Below are positions 31,592 to 40,805 of a stretch of DNA of 43,388 nt, piece after piece. Source of the stretch: a virus; the IMG/VR virus record IMGVR_UViG_3300035698_010081, positions 1 through 43,388 of that record; one strand, given 5' to 3'. A model generated the notes under the pieces. That model did no database searches. It had not been told where the DNA came from and saw nothing but the letters and a program-made list of their open reading frames with translations. Position numbers and translations under genes: made by a program. Numbering within the stretch: position 1 is the first letter of the stretch; each line of letters opens with the position of its first letter.

Positions 31592-32227
31592 TCACCTTCC
31601 AGTCAGCCATGTACTTTCACCTTCATCGTTTCCACCTTCCATATCACCCTCAGCCTGGTTACGTCCTATTGCCTCCGGCAGGACCCGCAATCTCAATTCT
31701 CTCTGCATACCCTGAATATGCAGTTGGCTCTCTTCAGATATCCCCATAAGTTTAGGAGCCATTGCCAGCGCCAATTTTAATGCGATATACTCGATCAGCC
31801 CGGGCGAATACTTTGATACATCACCAACGCTTATATAATCTATATAAGCCGAAACTCCGTCGTCATTGGAATAGTTATTGGTAAAGAGTTGCCGCCCTTT
31901 TATTATATGAGCGTATTTCTTCGTATGATCACCCTCATCTATCTGAGCAATCACCTGCAGGCAATCGTCCGGCAGGTTGAAGACATACTCCCAGTCCGCC
32001 TGTTCAGCTACAGTTACCTCCCCACCCAGGTCAGCAAATTTCGTTAGTCCACTCCACTCTGCTCTCGCCAGGCAAGTACTCGTAATCACCGGCAGCAGTT
32101 TGCGGCAGAGTTGAGCATTGTCGGAGATATCACTATCGGCGAGAGTGTCTATCAGATCCGCACCATCCTGGATTAACGCTAAATTACATATATCCGTTGC
32201 CGTCTGAAATTCTGTCATTTTAGCCAT
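31592..32227 (-). CDS. Tail adaptor (gp11-like tubular protein A)
   Basis: The 211-aa protein follows the adaptor pattern: ATDICNLALIQDGADLIDTL near the start, CRKLLPVITSTCLARAEWSG, then WEYVFNLPDDCLQVIAQID and the long helix SPGLIEYIALKLALAMAP. Twelve copies would bind below the portal and hold nozzle and fibres. It has no signal peptide, in contrast to the nozzle encoded 3 bases downstream. Its stop lies inside the ribosome site of the nozzle gene. Confidence 0.85.
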   Translation of the reverse strand: MAKMTEFQTATDICNLALIQDGADLIDTLADSDISDNAQLCRKLLPVITSTCLARAEWSGLTKFADLGGEVTVAEQADWEYVFNLPDDCLQVIAQIDEGDHTKKYAHIIKGRQLFTNNYSNDDGVSAYIDYISVGDVSKYSPGLIEYIALKLALAMAPKLMGISEESQLHIQGMQRELRLRVLPEAIGRNQAEGDMEGGNDEGESTWLTGR

Positions 32228-32236
32228 TGTCTTTCC

Positions 32237-34399
32237 TCAGTTTTTATATTCCATTAAACCCATTGTGCAGGTAAATATATTAGCTGCATCAGCAGTTCCC
32301 CATTGAGCAGTTACGGTTATATCTAATGCACCGGTAGTGTCTATCGTTTCAACGGCACAGGAATCAGTTGAATTATCACCTTCTATAGTCATATCCACGT
32401 GCCAAGCCATACTTCCTGAACCTCCAACGCTTCGCACAGTAGCAAAACCCTTAATATGCCAGCAAGCATTTGTAAACTTAGCGGCTGTTGAAAGAATAGT
32501 AGCTACTTCATCCAAGCCAACATAAACTCTCATCGTAATAGTATGACCGGCAGCCCCAACCTTGTTGGTTAAATCCCCTGCCATAAACATCTTTAAGAAA
32601 TTACCTGCAACCCAAGAGCCAGCAGGAACTGATGCCGAATACACTTCTGTTTCAGTTGTTCCTTGTGCCCCGGCATCTCCGTCAACAGTAGTGGTAGTCA
32701 GTTTTACATCGCTTGTTCTGTCGAGAGCCTTACGAACAGATTTATTTGTCATATAAAGTCTGTTATCGTGAAATTCCAATGCTCCTGTTTCTGGAGTCGT
32801 CAAGGCTGTGCCATCAGTAAATTTAAGTGGCGCACGACCAACGCCAATAGCACCAGCAGGAAGGACTACGTTGCCTGTCGCCGATATTCGAGTATCATTT
32901 GTGCCGTCGCCGATATTAGTAGCTGGCAAATCAAGAACGCCTTTGCCTATTTCAATTACCCCGTTTGTCTGATTGTGTGTAAAGCTAATCCATTCGTCTG
33001 TCGCTTGATTATCTGAATGGACAAACAAGGTCGGATTAAGCTGAGCAGGATGAGCAAAGTTGAAAGCGACATCCAAATCACCACAAATAATCATACTTCT
33101 TGAATGGGTACTATCAGCGTCATCATTTAAGCCAATTACAAAAGTTTCAGGGACTTGGTGGTTTTCCCATTGTAAGGTTGCAAATCTATCAGGGTTATCT
33201 CCAAATCTCACTTCTCTATTATCAGAAAATACTAAATTTCCAAGAGAAGTAAGTTTTAATCTTGTAGACCAATTTGCTCCGTCATCAGCACTTGTTCTCC
33301 ATTGATACTCGCCTCCACCATTACCGACTCTCCAATCGGTATAAGCATTACCTGTTCTCATAAAATCTAAGTATGCGTTAGTATGATTGGTAGATGTAAG
33401 CGTTGCTACAGTTTCGCCACCGGTTGTAACTTCAAAGGCACCTTCTATTGTTGCATCTCCCCCTACGGAAAGGTCGCCAGTGCATGATATGTCTACAGCA
33501 TCCGTTAATGAACCGCCCGTCAAAGTGGCAACTCCGTCTGTCAGGCTTGTTACTGTCGTCGCATTAAAACTTGCAGTTGCCGCCCCTACCTGCGATATTC
33601 CTCCAGCCGGGGAAAACGCTGTATAATTAATTGTTCCAGCGCCAACTCTTAAACTGGAATCTGCAAATAATACGCCGTTCGTCCCATCAGAATAGAGAAT
33701 TAAATCGCCCCCTGCACCAAAAGTTAATCGAGTGCTGTCTGGAATCGAAATAAGGTCAGGTGTTCCTTCCGTTAATGTAAGAACGTCCTCTATGCTTGTC
33801 CCTAACTTGAAAACAATACTCTTAGCGTCATGATTGTTTATAATATACAAATCGTCATCATGATTCAAAAACTCATGAGCAAGAGGACCTGTTGTAGCAT
33901 CAATAAATAATGAACCAAAATAACCGTACCCCTCAACATCAAGATTCGCAGCGCTAAGTTTGCCTGCTGTAAGAGTAATACTATTGGCAGCTATTACCCA
34001 ATCGCCCGTCAGGTCGCGTGTACCGTCGGCTAATAGATATATTGTATGATCGTCATCTGATAAGCCGGACAATCCGCCGTGATCTCTAAATGTCTGTGCC
34101 TGCCAGCCAGGCAGCCCCGCTGTTATCCCCAGTATATCGTTATTATCTCCTATCGGCAGGTCGCGCCAGTCGCCGTTGGTCAAAGCGTAGATTATATCAC
34201 CTTTAACCGCCGTCGCCGGAGTTGTATCTCCGTGAGTAACGGAAAGGAGGTTATGTTTTAGCGTCGCCATCGAGCCTGGCCGATAATATTTACGGTTATC
34301 GTTGGGATATATATCCCTGTCAAAGCCGAGTACCTGACTCGAGGCGCAAACCAATATCAAAGTACATATCAGTTTTTTTATTTTACTTTGCGAAACCAT
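32237..34399 (-). CDS. Exported tail fibre protein (720 aa)
   Basis: I start at 34399 (MVSQSKIKKLICTLILVC, AGGAG just upstream), giving a signal peptide ending near QVLG. The rest is a fibre: repeated short beta motifs (LTFGAGGDLILYSDGTNGVL, GDLSVGGDATIEGAFEV), an RFGDNPDRFATLQW part, a knob linker HDNRLYMTNKSVRKALDRTS and a C-terminal beta domain (EVYSASVPAGSWVAGNFLKM). Such fibres bind host receptors. It overlaps the end of the preceding small exported protein gene by 17 bases and precedes the adaptor. It is likely a trimer; no chaperone gene was seen. Confidence 0.75.
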   Translation of the reverse strand: MVSQSKIKKLICTLILVCASSQVLGFDRDIYPNDNRKYYRPGSMATLKHNLLSVTHGDTTPATAVKGDIIYALTNGDWRDLPIGDNNDILGITAGLPGWQAQTFRDHGGLSGLSDDDHTIYLLADGTRDLTGDWVIAANSITLTAGKLSAANLDVEGYGYFGSLFIDATTGPLAHEFLNHDDDLYIINNHDAKSIVFKLGTSIEDVLTLTEGTPDLISIPDSTRLTFGAGGDLILYSDGTNGVLFADSSLRVGAGTINYTAFSPAGGISQVGAATASFNATTVTSLTDGVATLTGGSLTDAVDISCTGDLSVGGDATIEGAFEVTTGGETVATLTSTNHTNAYLDFMRTGNAYTDWRVGNGGGEYQWRTSADDGANWSTRLKLTSLGNLVFSDNREVRFGDNPDRFATLQWENHQVPETFVIGLNDDADSTHSRSMIICGDLDVAFNFAHPAQLNPTLFVHSDNQATDEWISFTHNQTNGVIEIGKGVLDLPATNIGDGTNDTRISATGNVVLPAGAIGVGRAPLKFTDGTALTTPETGALEFHDNRLYMTNKSVRKALDRTSDVKLTTTTVDGDAGAQGTTETEVYSASVPAGSWVAGNFLKMFMAGDLTNKVGAAGHTITMRVYVGLDEVATILSTAAKFTNACWHIKGFATVRSVGGSGSMAWHVDMTIEGDNSTDSCAVETIDTTGALDITVTAQWGTADAANIFTCTMGLMEYKN

Positions 34400-34961
34400 A
34401 ACTCCTGACCTGGATAATGACATTTGTTATACCCGTAAACGTTTCCGGCTCGAAGTACAGCCATTGGAGACCTGCCATATCGATCTTGAGTTTACAAATA
34501 GTATTACTCGCACTATCAGCTACTTCAACGGTTTCGGTATGCTTATCGGTCCCTGATATAGTATCGGCATATAATCCAGAACCGGGCGCCACAGCCGTAC
34601 CTAAGGTAAAGGTCGTCGCCTCATATATCCGCATCGCCGGGCCATCTTTTCCGTAGCCGTAGATATTTATCTTCGCACTATCGCCGTCCGTATCACTGCC
34701 CGTCGAGTACAGGTGCACCTCTACCCAGTCGGCACGGTCATCGATATGTACTGAATACGTCGATACTCTGTCAGATGCCATATAAGTACGGCTGGTTGAG
34801 GTTCCATCCAGGATAGTAGCATCGACCGCACTTATCGTAAGCGTCTGATCCTCTACGATCCACGTTGCGGCCCTCGCCTCCGGCGGGTATGTCGGCCAGC
34901 AGATGAACAAAAATGCCGTTATTAATATTCCTGCCAAAGCAATAGATTTTAATGTTTTCAT
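34383..34961 (-). CDS. Exported small protein of the tail block (192 aa)
   Basis: The start at 34961 follows GAAAGGAAAG. A long signal (SIALAGILITAFLFICWPTY) ends near EARA. The mature part is beta-rich, with EDQTLTISAVDATILDGTST, WVEVHLYSTGSDTDGDSAKI and a closing VIIQVRSYGFAK. It may be a tail or capsid decoration protein, or a fibre-associated protein. No family recognised. It lies between the LamG-like and fibre genes. Confidence 0.6.
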   Translation of the reverse strand: MKTLKSIALAGILITAFLFICWPTYPPEARAATWIVEDQTLTISAVDATILDGTSTSRTYMASDRVSTYSVHIDDRADWVEVHLYSTGSDTDGDSAKINIYGYGKDGPAMRIYEATTFTLGTAVAPGSGLYADTISGTDKHTETVEVADSASNTICKLKIDMAGLQWLYFEPETFTGITNVIIQVRSYGFAK

Positions 34962-34997
34962 AATACTTTCCTTTCTTTTCAAATTTAGCATTATTTT

Positions 34998-35798
34998 TTA
35001 CCGTTCACGCCCGCGAGTTCTTTGTCGCAGAGTATTAACACTGACACTAACTGATTCAGTACCGGTACCGTTATTATAGAGACTGGTAATTTGGGCTTGC
35101 GTAAGCTCGGTATCGTAGATAACTACATTGTCAATAACGCCTTTTGCTACACTTGCGCCGTCGATACCCATAGCCAAATCTTCGTTAGAATCATCGACAT
35201 TAACAAAAGTACCGTTAATATCATTACTGTCATCAACTTTGTCGGCGTCAAGATACAATTTAACACCACTGGACAATGAACCACCGTCATAGGTACCTGC
35301 AACAAAGATAAAGCCGGCACCTTCGTAAAGAGCATAATCCGTCGTGGAATCGTATCTACCAATTTTAGCCTGAGCCGCACTTTCATCATATAGAGTAAGG
35401 TACAGGTTATCGCCACCAACATTAAAGCTCCATTCAAGAGCTGTACCTTTCTTATTGATTATCATAAAGTCAAGAGCACCCTCGTCAGCCGACAGGCTTA
35501 CCCATGCAGTGATACTCAAAGGCGTACCATCCGGTGTGAAAGCAGCGGCGTCGCCAACGGTGATATAGTCATTCGTACCGTCAAGTTCGAAAGCTCCGTT
35601 TATATGACCGGTAGTATTATGGTCGCTCGTAACAGCGGCGGCACCATTCTCATCTACGAATGTTCCTGTATAACTACCGACCGAATCAGCTACAACAGCA
35701 TCGTTAGCATCTTCGTTCATCTTCCATTGTGCGATTGCAGCGGCGAAACAATTTCCGGACAGAAACAATATCAACATCACAATCAGAATACGTTTCAT
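34998..35798 (-). CDS. Exported LamG/concanavalin-like protein
   Basis: A signal peptide (MKRILIVMLILFLSGNCFA) precedes a LamG-like jellyroll: AIAQWKMNEDANDAVVADSV, GAFELDGTNDYITVGDAAAF, SITAWVSLSADEGALDFMI, AGTYDGGSLSSGVKLYLDAD, IDNVVIYDTELTQAQITSLY and a Ser-rich tail ending RTRGRER. These domains bind carbohydrate or protein surfaces. In a phage it may decorate the virion for glycan adhesion. It follows a terminator and may be expressed less than the head genes. Confidence 0.8.
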   Translation of the reverse strand: MKRILIVMLILFLSGNCFAAAIAQWKMNEDANDAVVADSVGSYTGTFVDENGAAAVTSDHNTTGHINGAFELDGTNDYITVGDAAAFTPDGTPLSITAWVSLSADEGALDFMIINKKGTALEWSFNVGGDNLYLTLYDESAAQAKIGRYDSTTDYALYEGAGFIFVAGTYDGGSLSSGVKLYLDADKVDDSNDINGTFVNVDDSNEDLAMGIDGASVAKGVIDNVVIYDTELTQAQITSLYNNGTGTESVSVSVNTLRQRTRGRER

Positions 35799-35810
35799 CT
35801 CTTATCCCTT

Positions 35811-35846
35811 AAGAAAAGACCCGGGCGGCGGTAAACCGCCCAGGTC
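35811..35846 (-). terminator. Rho-independent terminator after the beta-helix gene
   Basis: On the minus strand GACCTGGGCGG and CCGCCCGGGTC form an 11-base stem (one G-U) around TTTACCG, followed by TTTTCTT. It lies 9 bases after the beta-helix gene stop and separates capsid genes from the tail block. Confidence 0.8.
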
Positions 35847-35854
35847 GTTAAACT

Positions 35855-38800
35855 TTAGTCAGTATCAACAGCAGGGGTAATCACACCGCTTGCACCGTGA
35901 GTACCTGAAATATAGTTCTCAAAGCACCATATAGCCGTATCTCCTGTTAAACCGTTTAGCATTGTTTCGCCAGTACCAAGATAGTTGTCGCAAAAAATCC
36001 CTGTAGTTGCCGCATTGAGCAGAACAGAGGCAATCGCAGTCTCGGTGATAAATACGTTATCCTCGATGAGTATATTAACAGAAGCAGCGTCATCGGCCTT
36101 TAGAACCGCCGTCGCATACGTTCCGTTAACACGATTACCTTTAATAACACCGTTGTCCATACCGCCTACCAGTTCGATACCGATAGTACACTGGCCGGTT
36201 ACAACGGTCGTTAGCCTGTTATTCAAAAGTCGAACGGCATCGGCGTCGGCAGCAACCTGGATACCAACCAGCAGTTCTTCGCCAGCAGCACCATCGCTCA
36301 AAACGCAACCTTCAATAACCGAACCATCACTGGCATTGCTCATAACAATACCAATTTTGCAATCGGCAATATCAGACTCGATACGGATGCCCTGTAATCG
36401 GCAGTTTGCCGCTGTTATAGATACTTCCGCGTCAACATGGTCTAAGACAAATACCGGCATCTGGCTGTCTGTGCCTGCTACATCACCGGTAGTGATAACG
36501 CCGGAAGGTGTTCCGTTGGAAATTCCGATCACCGAGACACCTTCGACATCCATAGTAAATATGGGGCCGGTGGCTGCTTCTTTTTCATGATGACCTTGAG
36601 CGACATAGATCGTATCGCCACGGTCGGCTACACAGTCGTCCATAGCGGCATCGACGGTATTGAACGCGGTATCCCACGTCCCACCGCCACCGGCGGTAGC
36701 ACCGGAATCGACATAAATGACCCGTCCTGTACCATGAACAGAGTCAATCTTCTGTCTCTGGGCGGGGAACAGGTATCCATTTTCGTTGATCTCATGGCTG
36801 ACATAGTTGTTAAAGCATTTCAGTGAACCTGGGTCGATTATCACACCCCAGGTATCGCCATAGCATCTGTTGTCGGATAATTCACCTGTAGCGGCAGAAG
36901 AAAATACTATCGCACCTACACCAGTCTCGGTGTTTTGAACACTGTTATTGCGAACTATTACGCCGGTATCGGCATCGTCAGAGCTAATCGCTCCTACCGA
37001 CCATACGCCTCTAAATTCGCAATCTTCGACAATCATACCATCAGTAATGCCTGCAATATTCGTAATAGCAGCGGTTGCATTATCTCCGCCGACATTATCA
37101 AACTTACATCTGGTAATCCTGACATCATCACAATCACTTGCCACCGTAATCGAACTAAGAAACTCAATGCCAGCCTGGTCGCCTCTGAACTCACAGTCCT
37201 CAAACACAGTTCCGTCAGAGGAAGCATTCAAAGTTACGGCTGCCGTAGGATCAACAGTTATAGCACGGAATATGCAGTTTTTGTACATCACATCGGAAAC
37301 GGTATGAGCTAAACATTCGTCAGCCGAAGTGTATATAAACTGCGGGCGTGATTCGCCTACGCCCAAACCCCATATCGTTATACCGGCATTGTCAACAGCT
37401 TGCGAAGCGACAAAAGTTTCCAGGTGGTTCGCAGCTACAAAAATAATCGCACCGGTATCAGTAGTACAGTGGTCTATACCTTTTTTCAAGGTACTGTCGG
37501 CCTCTGCCCAGGATTGACCGGTATTACTGGCACCACCACCAGTTGCATCAACGTAGAAGATGTTCTCAGCCGTACCATCTCTGCCAAGAGCAGCCAGAAT
37601 GTCGTCAGATTTGTCCTGTAGCCATTCCAGTCGTTCAAGGTTAGAACCATCAGCAACTCCGGTAACATCCGTTGTTTCAGCACTAATTGGTACAGGTATG
37701 CCCTGCTGGTCGTGATCGTCAGCTCCAATATTGCCTGAACAAAACAATTCACCTGGGTCAAGCATTGTGGCGTAATCGTTTGAGTAAAACCTGTTGTCGG
37801 TCAACACGCCCGTTGCAGCGCCAGTGCCGTAGATACAATACTTAGCCGCGGTTGTATTGCTTATTATGTTGTCTGTGATAGCCAGGTTGAGCGGAATAGC
37901 AGCCGCCCAATAAATTGCACCATTCGCAAACTCACCGAAAAGAGTACACCCGGTTATCGTAGTATTCTGGATAGCCGCTTCGGAAAGGTCCACGAAACAG
38001 GATGTGTGAGCAGTAGTAGCGTTGGTATTGTAATATGTGCAATCCTTGACGGTCAGCTTGTCAGCTGCGGCGTCAACATCAATACAAATCACAAATTCAT
38101 CGTCAGCTGCTACGCCGATAATAAATGAGACATTCTCAATCGTACAGCCGATACCGGCATCTTCTACCCGAATAGCGGAAGTCTCTGCGGTCGCACTGGG
38201 TTGCATCCGAAAGTTTTTCATGGTAATACCGGCGGCATCAAGAGTAAAATCATCAGCGGAAGCATCTGCGATAAATACCGGACGGGCATCGCCTTCGCCC
38301 ATACCTATCCACGAAATATTAGCTACATCGAAGTCCGTACCGCCCGTATTGATACTCTCACTATGACCATCGGCGATATAGACAACATCACCGGCAGTAG
38401 TAACAGCAGCTTCGGCAGCGTGTATTGTCAGATAAGCATTTTCCCACGTCAGACCAGTAGCGTCACCTGCCGCTCCACTATCGACATAGTGAATCGTTCC
38501 GGCACTACCCAACGCAGTCGGCATATCGAGTTCCAAATCTTCGGTACGCCTGACCATAACAGCGTCGCCATCAGTCAATGCCACTGAAAAGTTTTCCGAT
38601 ACGGTAAACGTGCCGGTGTTTGAGACATAATTGATAATATCTATTATCTCACCTTCAGGGGCAGTACCGGCGGAGGTATCGCGTAATATACAAATCATGG
38701 ACCATCCGGTATTGAAATAATCATTATCGAAACCAGCTAACAGGGGAACAACAGCGGTAGTCTGGCTGGAATTGGTCGTACAAGTCCCTACATAACCGCT

Positions 38801-40198
38801 ATCGTTCATTGCGACTATCGCAGCGATAAGACTGGTCACATCGGTTTGCAGTAAATCAACGTCGGATTTTACACTATCGTCATCGTTTGCACCCAAATCA
38901 CCGGTATACGCACCAATTATATCATGCTGCATCTCTAAAGAGTCGGTGGTGTAATCATACGTATCCACTGCAAGAGTTTTTGACATTAAAAAATTAAAGA
39001 CAGATTCAGCGACTATCGAATCAGGATAAGCCAAAGATGCACTACGGTCATCATTGGATGTTAACTCATCCAAACCATAAGTCTCAAAATCTTCGATAAT
39101 CGCAGCGGTATCGGTCTTAATAAGGGTGGTTGCAGCTTTGACATTATCGTCGATAGCGGCACCGCTTACAGGGCCGGTATACGCGCCCAGCATGGACTCG
39201 AAGTTTCTTGTAACCGCAGCCGTAGCTTCGGTCTGCATGAAAACATTGTCAGGCGATACGAACATCGCAGCACCGACAAAAGCAAACGTCGCTCCGTTAC
39301 CGTAACATTTATTACCAACTACATTGCCGGTAGATAAAGCTGAAAAACTCATCAACTTACCGGTTCCGGTATCGAGGTTGTTGATTGTGTTGTTCTCAAT
39401 GAGCATACTCAATGAAGTAGCACCGTTCTTGATAACGTAATCAGACCAGTCGCCGTAGAAGTAGTTGTCCGCAATAACCGATTGACTTGAAGCGCCTGCA
39501 AGATTGATAGCAACCGTATCAGAGCCGCCGGCTACACCGATAAATCTGTTACCGGCGATAACCAACTCGTCAGCGGCAGCAGCGGCATTAATCATTATCA
39601 GCATCTCGTAAGTGTCAGAAGTTTCCCTGAACTCACAGCCGATAATCCGCGTACCATCACCGTCGCCGTCGATAACTATACCGGCAGTCAAACCGCCCTC
39701 GTAATTACTCAAAAACCGAATGTTGTAAATCGTTACGTCAGCAGCACTAATCGTCAGTTCTGCGGTGGCGTTAGTTATAAACGAAATTTCCGGCATGTCC
39801 TCACCTTCGCCAAAGCCGTAAATAGTGATACCGGCTTTATTGGCAATAAGAGCGGAGGCGTGAGTAACAGTCTCGGCATGTCCCTGAGCAACGTAAATAA
39901 TATCACCGTTGTTATTCGCACACAGGGCGATAGCCTCTTTCAAAGTATCGACAGCCGTAGCCCATGACGTTCCGGCAGTCGCTCCGGATATAGCGGAGTC
40001 CAGATAAAACTTCGAACCCGTCCCTATCTCGTCGCTTTCGAGAGCTTCGTAATCCACCAGGTGAAGATAAAAGGGATCGAACTGTGTATTTTTCATCCCT
40101 ATATAATCACCACCAGCCAGGTATTCTTCTTTTGTTAAAGCCTGTACCTGTATCACCTGGACCATTAACAGGAACAAAATAATAAATATTTTCTTCAT
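35855..40198 (-). CDS. Exported four-module beta-helix protein (1447 aa)
   Basis: A signal peptide (IFIILFLLMVQVIQVQA) is followed by four related modules starting near residues 61, 569, 879 and 1159. Each opens with FYLDS/IHYVD/IFYVD/VIYVD, then a Trp-containing TSWATA or TWENA turn and GDIIYVAQGHAET. The first three continue with a GITIYGFGEGE-type turn, and right-handed parallel beta-helix rungs (Asn/Cys-rich IEDC, VIGCEF) follow. Between modules 1 and 2 lies an unrelated segment of about 230 residues. It could be a long appendage or capsid-associated polysaccharide binder. It sits between the cement protein and a strong terminator. No catalytic residues could be assigned. Confidence 0.75.
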   Translation of the reverse strand: MKKIFIILFLLMVQVIQVQALTKEEYLAGGDYIGMKNTQFDPFYLHLVDYEALESDEIGTGSKFYLDSAISGATAGTSWATAVDTLKEAIALCANNNGDIIYVAQGHAETVTHASALIANKAGITIYGFGEGEDMPEISFITNATAELTISAADVTIYNIRFLSNYEGGLTAGIVIDGDGDGTRIIGCEFRETSDTYEMLIMINAAAAADELVIAGNRFIGVAGGSDTVAINLAGASSQSVIADNYFYGDWSDYVIKNGATSLSMLIENNTINNLDTGTGKLMSFSALSTGNVVGNKCYGNGATFAFVGAAMFVSPDNVFMQTEATAAVTRNFESMLGAYTGPVSGAAIDDNVKAATTLIKTDTAAIIEDFETYGLDELTSNDDRSASLAYPDSIVAESVFNFLMSKTLAVDTYDYTTDSLEMQHDIIGAYTGDLGANDDDSVKSDVDLLQTDVTSLIAAIVAMNDSGYVGTCTTNSSQTTAVVPLLAGFDNDYFNTGWSMICILRDTSAGTAPEGEIIDIINYVSNTGTFTVSENFSVALTDGDAVMVRRTEDLELDMPTALGSAGTIHYVDSGAAGDATGLTWENAYLTIHAAEAAVTTAGDVVYIADGHSESINTGGTDFDVANISWIGMGEGDARPVFIADASADDFTLDAAGITMKNFRMQPSATAETSAIRVEDAGIGCTIENVSFIIGVAADDEFVICIDVDAAADKLTVKDCTYYNTNATTAHTSCFVDLSEAAIQNTTITGCTLFGEFANGAIYWAAAIPLNLAITDNIISNTTAAKYCIYGTGAATGVLTDNRFYSNDYATMLDPGELFCSGNIGADDHDQQGIPVPISAETTDVTGVADGSNLERLEWLQDKSDDILAALGRDGTAENIFYVDATGGGASNTGQSWAEADSTLKKGIDHCTTDTGAIIFVAANHLETFVASQAVDNAGITIWGLGVGESRPQFIYTSADECLAHTVSDVMYKNCIFRAITVDPTAAVTLNASSDGTVFEDCEFRGDQAGIEFLSSITVASDCDDVRITRCKFDNVGGDNATAAITNIAGITDGMIVEDCEFRGVWSVGAISSDDADTGVIVRNNSVQNTETGVGAIVFSSAATGELSDNRCYGDTWGVIIDPGSLKCFNNYVSHEINENGYLFPAQRQKIDSVHGTGRVIYVDSGATAGGGGTWDTAFNTVDAAMDDCVADRGDTIYVAQGHHEKEAATGPIFTMDVEGVSVIGISNGTPSGVITTGDVAGTDSQMPVFVLDHVDAEVSITAANCRLQGIRIESDIADCKIGIVMSNASDGSVIEGCVLSDGAAGEELLVGIQVAADADAVRLLNNRLTTVVTGQCTIGIELVGGMDNGVIKGNRVNGTYATAVLKADDAASVNILIEDNVFITETAIASVLLNAATTGIFCDNYLGTGETMLNGLTGDTAIWCFENYISGTHGASGVITPAVDTD

Positions 40199-40276
40199 GA
40201 TTCTATCTCCTAAAATAAGAGAAAATTAACTTTTTAATTCAACAAACAAAAGCCCAAAAAACAAAAGCTCAAGTTG

Positions 40277-40735
40277 TTACGAAGGTTCCTTCTGAATATT
40301 CAAATCGCTCAGAGGTTCCATACCCAGCCACGAATCAACAACCAAATCGCCTGCCGACTGGCTGACTATCAGCCATTCGCACTCGACGTATTTGTGTAGT
40401 ACATACAACGGAACCGCCAGGCTGAACCGTGCACCCGCAACGAGCTGAGCTGTGAACAACGGATTTTCAGCCGAGCCGAAAGAGCCGAGTACCTGCTCGC
40501 CGCCTGTACCCGTTGCAAATGTCTCCGAATCACTAGTAACAAGTTGGAAATAACCGCCACTTGTCAGTGTGCCGTCCTCTGCCGTACTTACCGCCAGGTT
40601 CCACCATAGGAACCCCAACTGAGCGTCCGTAGCACCGTAGGTTTCCATATCGAGGATATTACCGTTAGTACGGCTCTCTTCTGCAGATGTTAATGCCTGG
40701 GCATCCCAGAATTCTAAAATACTGTCCATAAACAT
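40277..40735 (-). CDS. Capsid cement protein (Bbp16-like)
   Basis: The ATG at 40733-40735, eight bases after AAGGAG, gives MFMDSILEFWDAQALTSAEE, matching the start of Bbp16-type cement proteins (M-D-x-x-L-x-F-x-D-A-Q-A-L-T). A beta-rich body follows: GYFQLVTSDSETFATG, AGARFSLAVPLYVLHKYVEC and the ending WLIVSQSAGDLVVDSWLGME. In BPP-1, Bbp16 is a jellyroll that glues capsid subunits. It is encoded just downstream of the major capsid protein, as there. An upstream in-frame GTG is too close to the ribosome site to be used. Confidence 0.8.
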   Translation of the reverse strand: MFMDSILEFWDAQALTSAEESRTNGNILDMETYGATDAQLGFLWWNLAVSTAEDGTLTSGGYFQLVTSDSETFATGTGGEQVLGSFGSAENPLFTAQLVAGARFSLAVPLYVLHKYVECEWLIVSQSAGDLVVDSWLGMEPLSDLNIQKEPS

Positions 40736-40805
40736 AATATTCACTCCTTAAAAGGATTAACTATTTAACTGATTAACTTTTCAAAAACTCAAACTCAAAA
40801 TTCAA

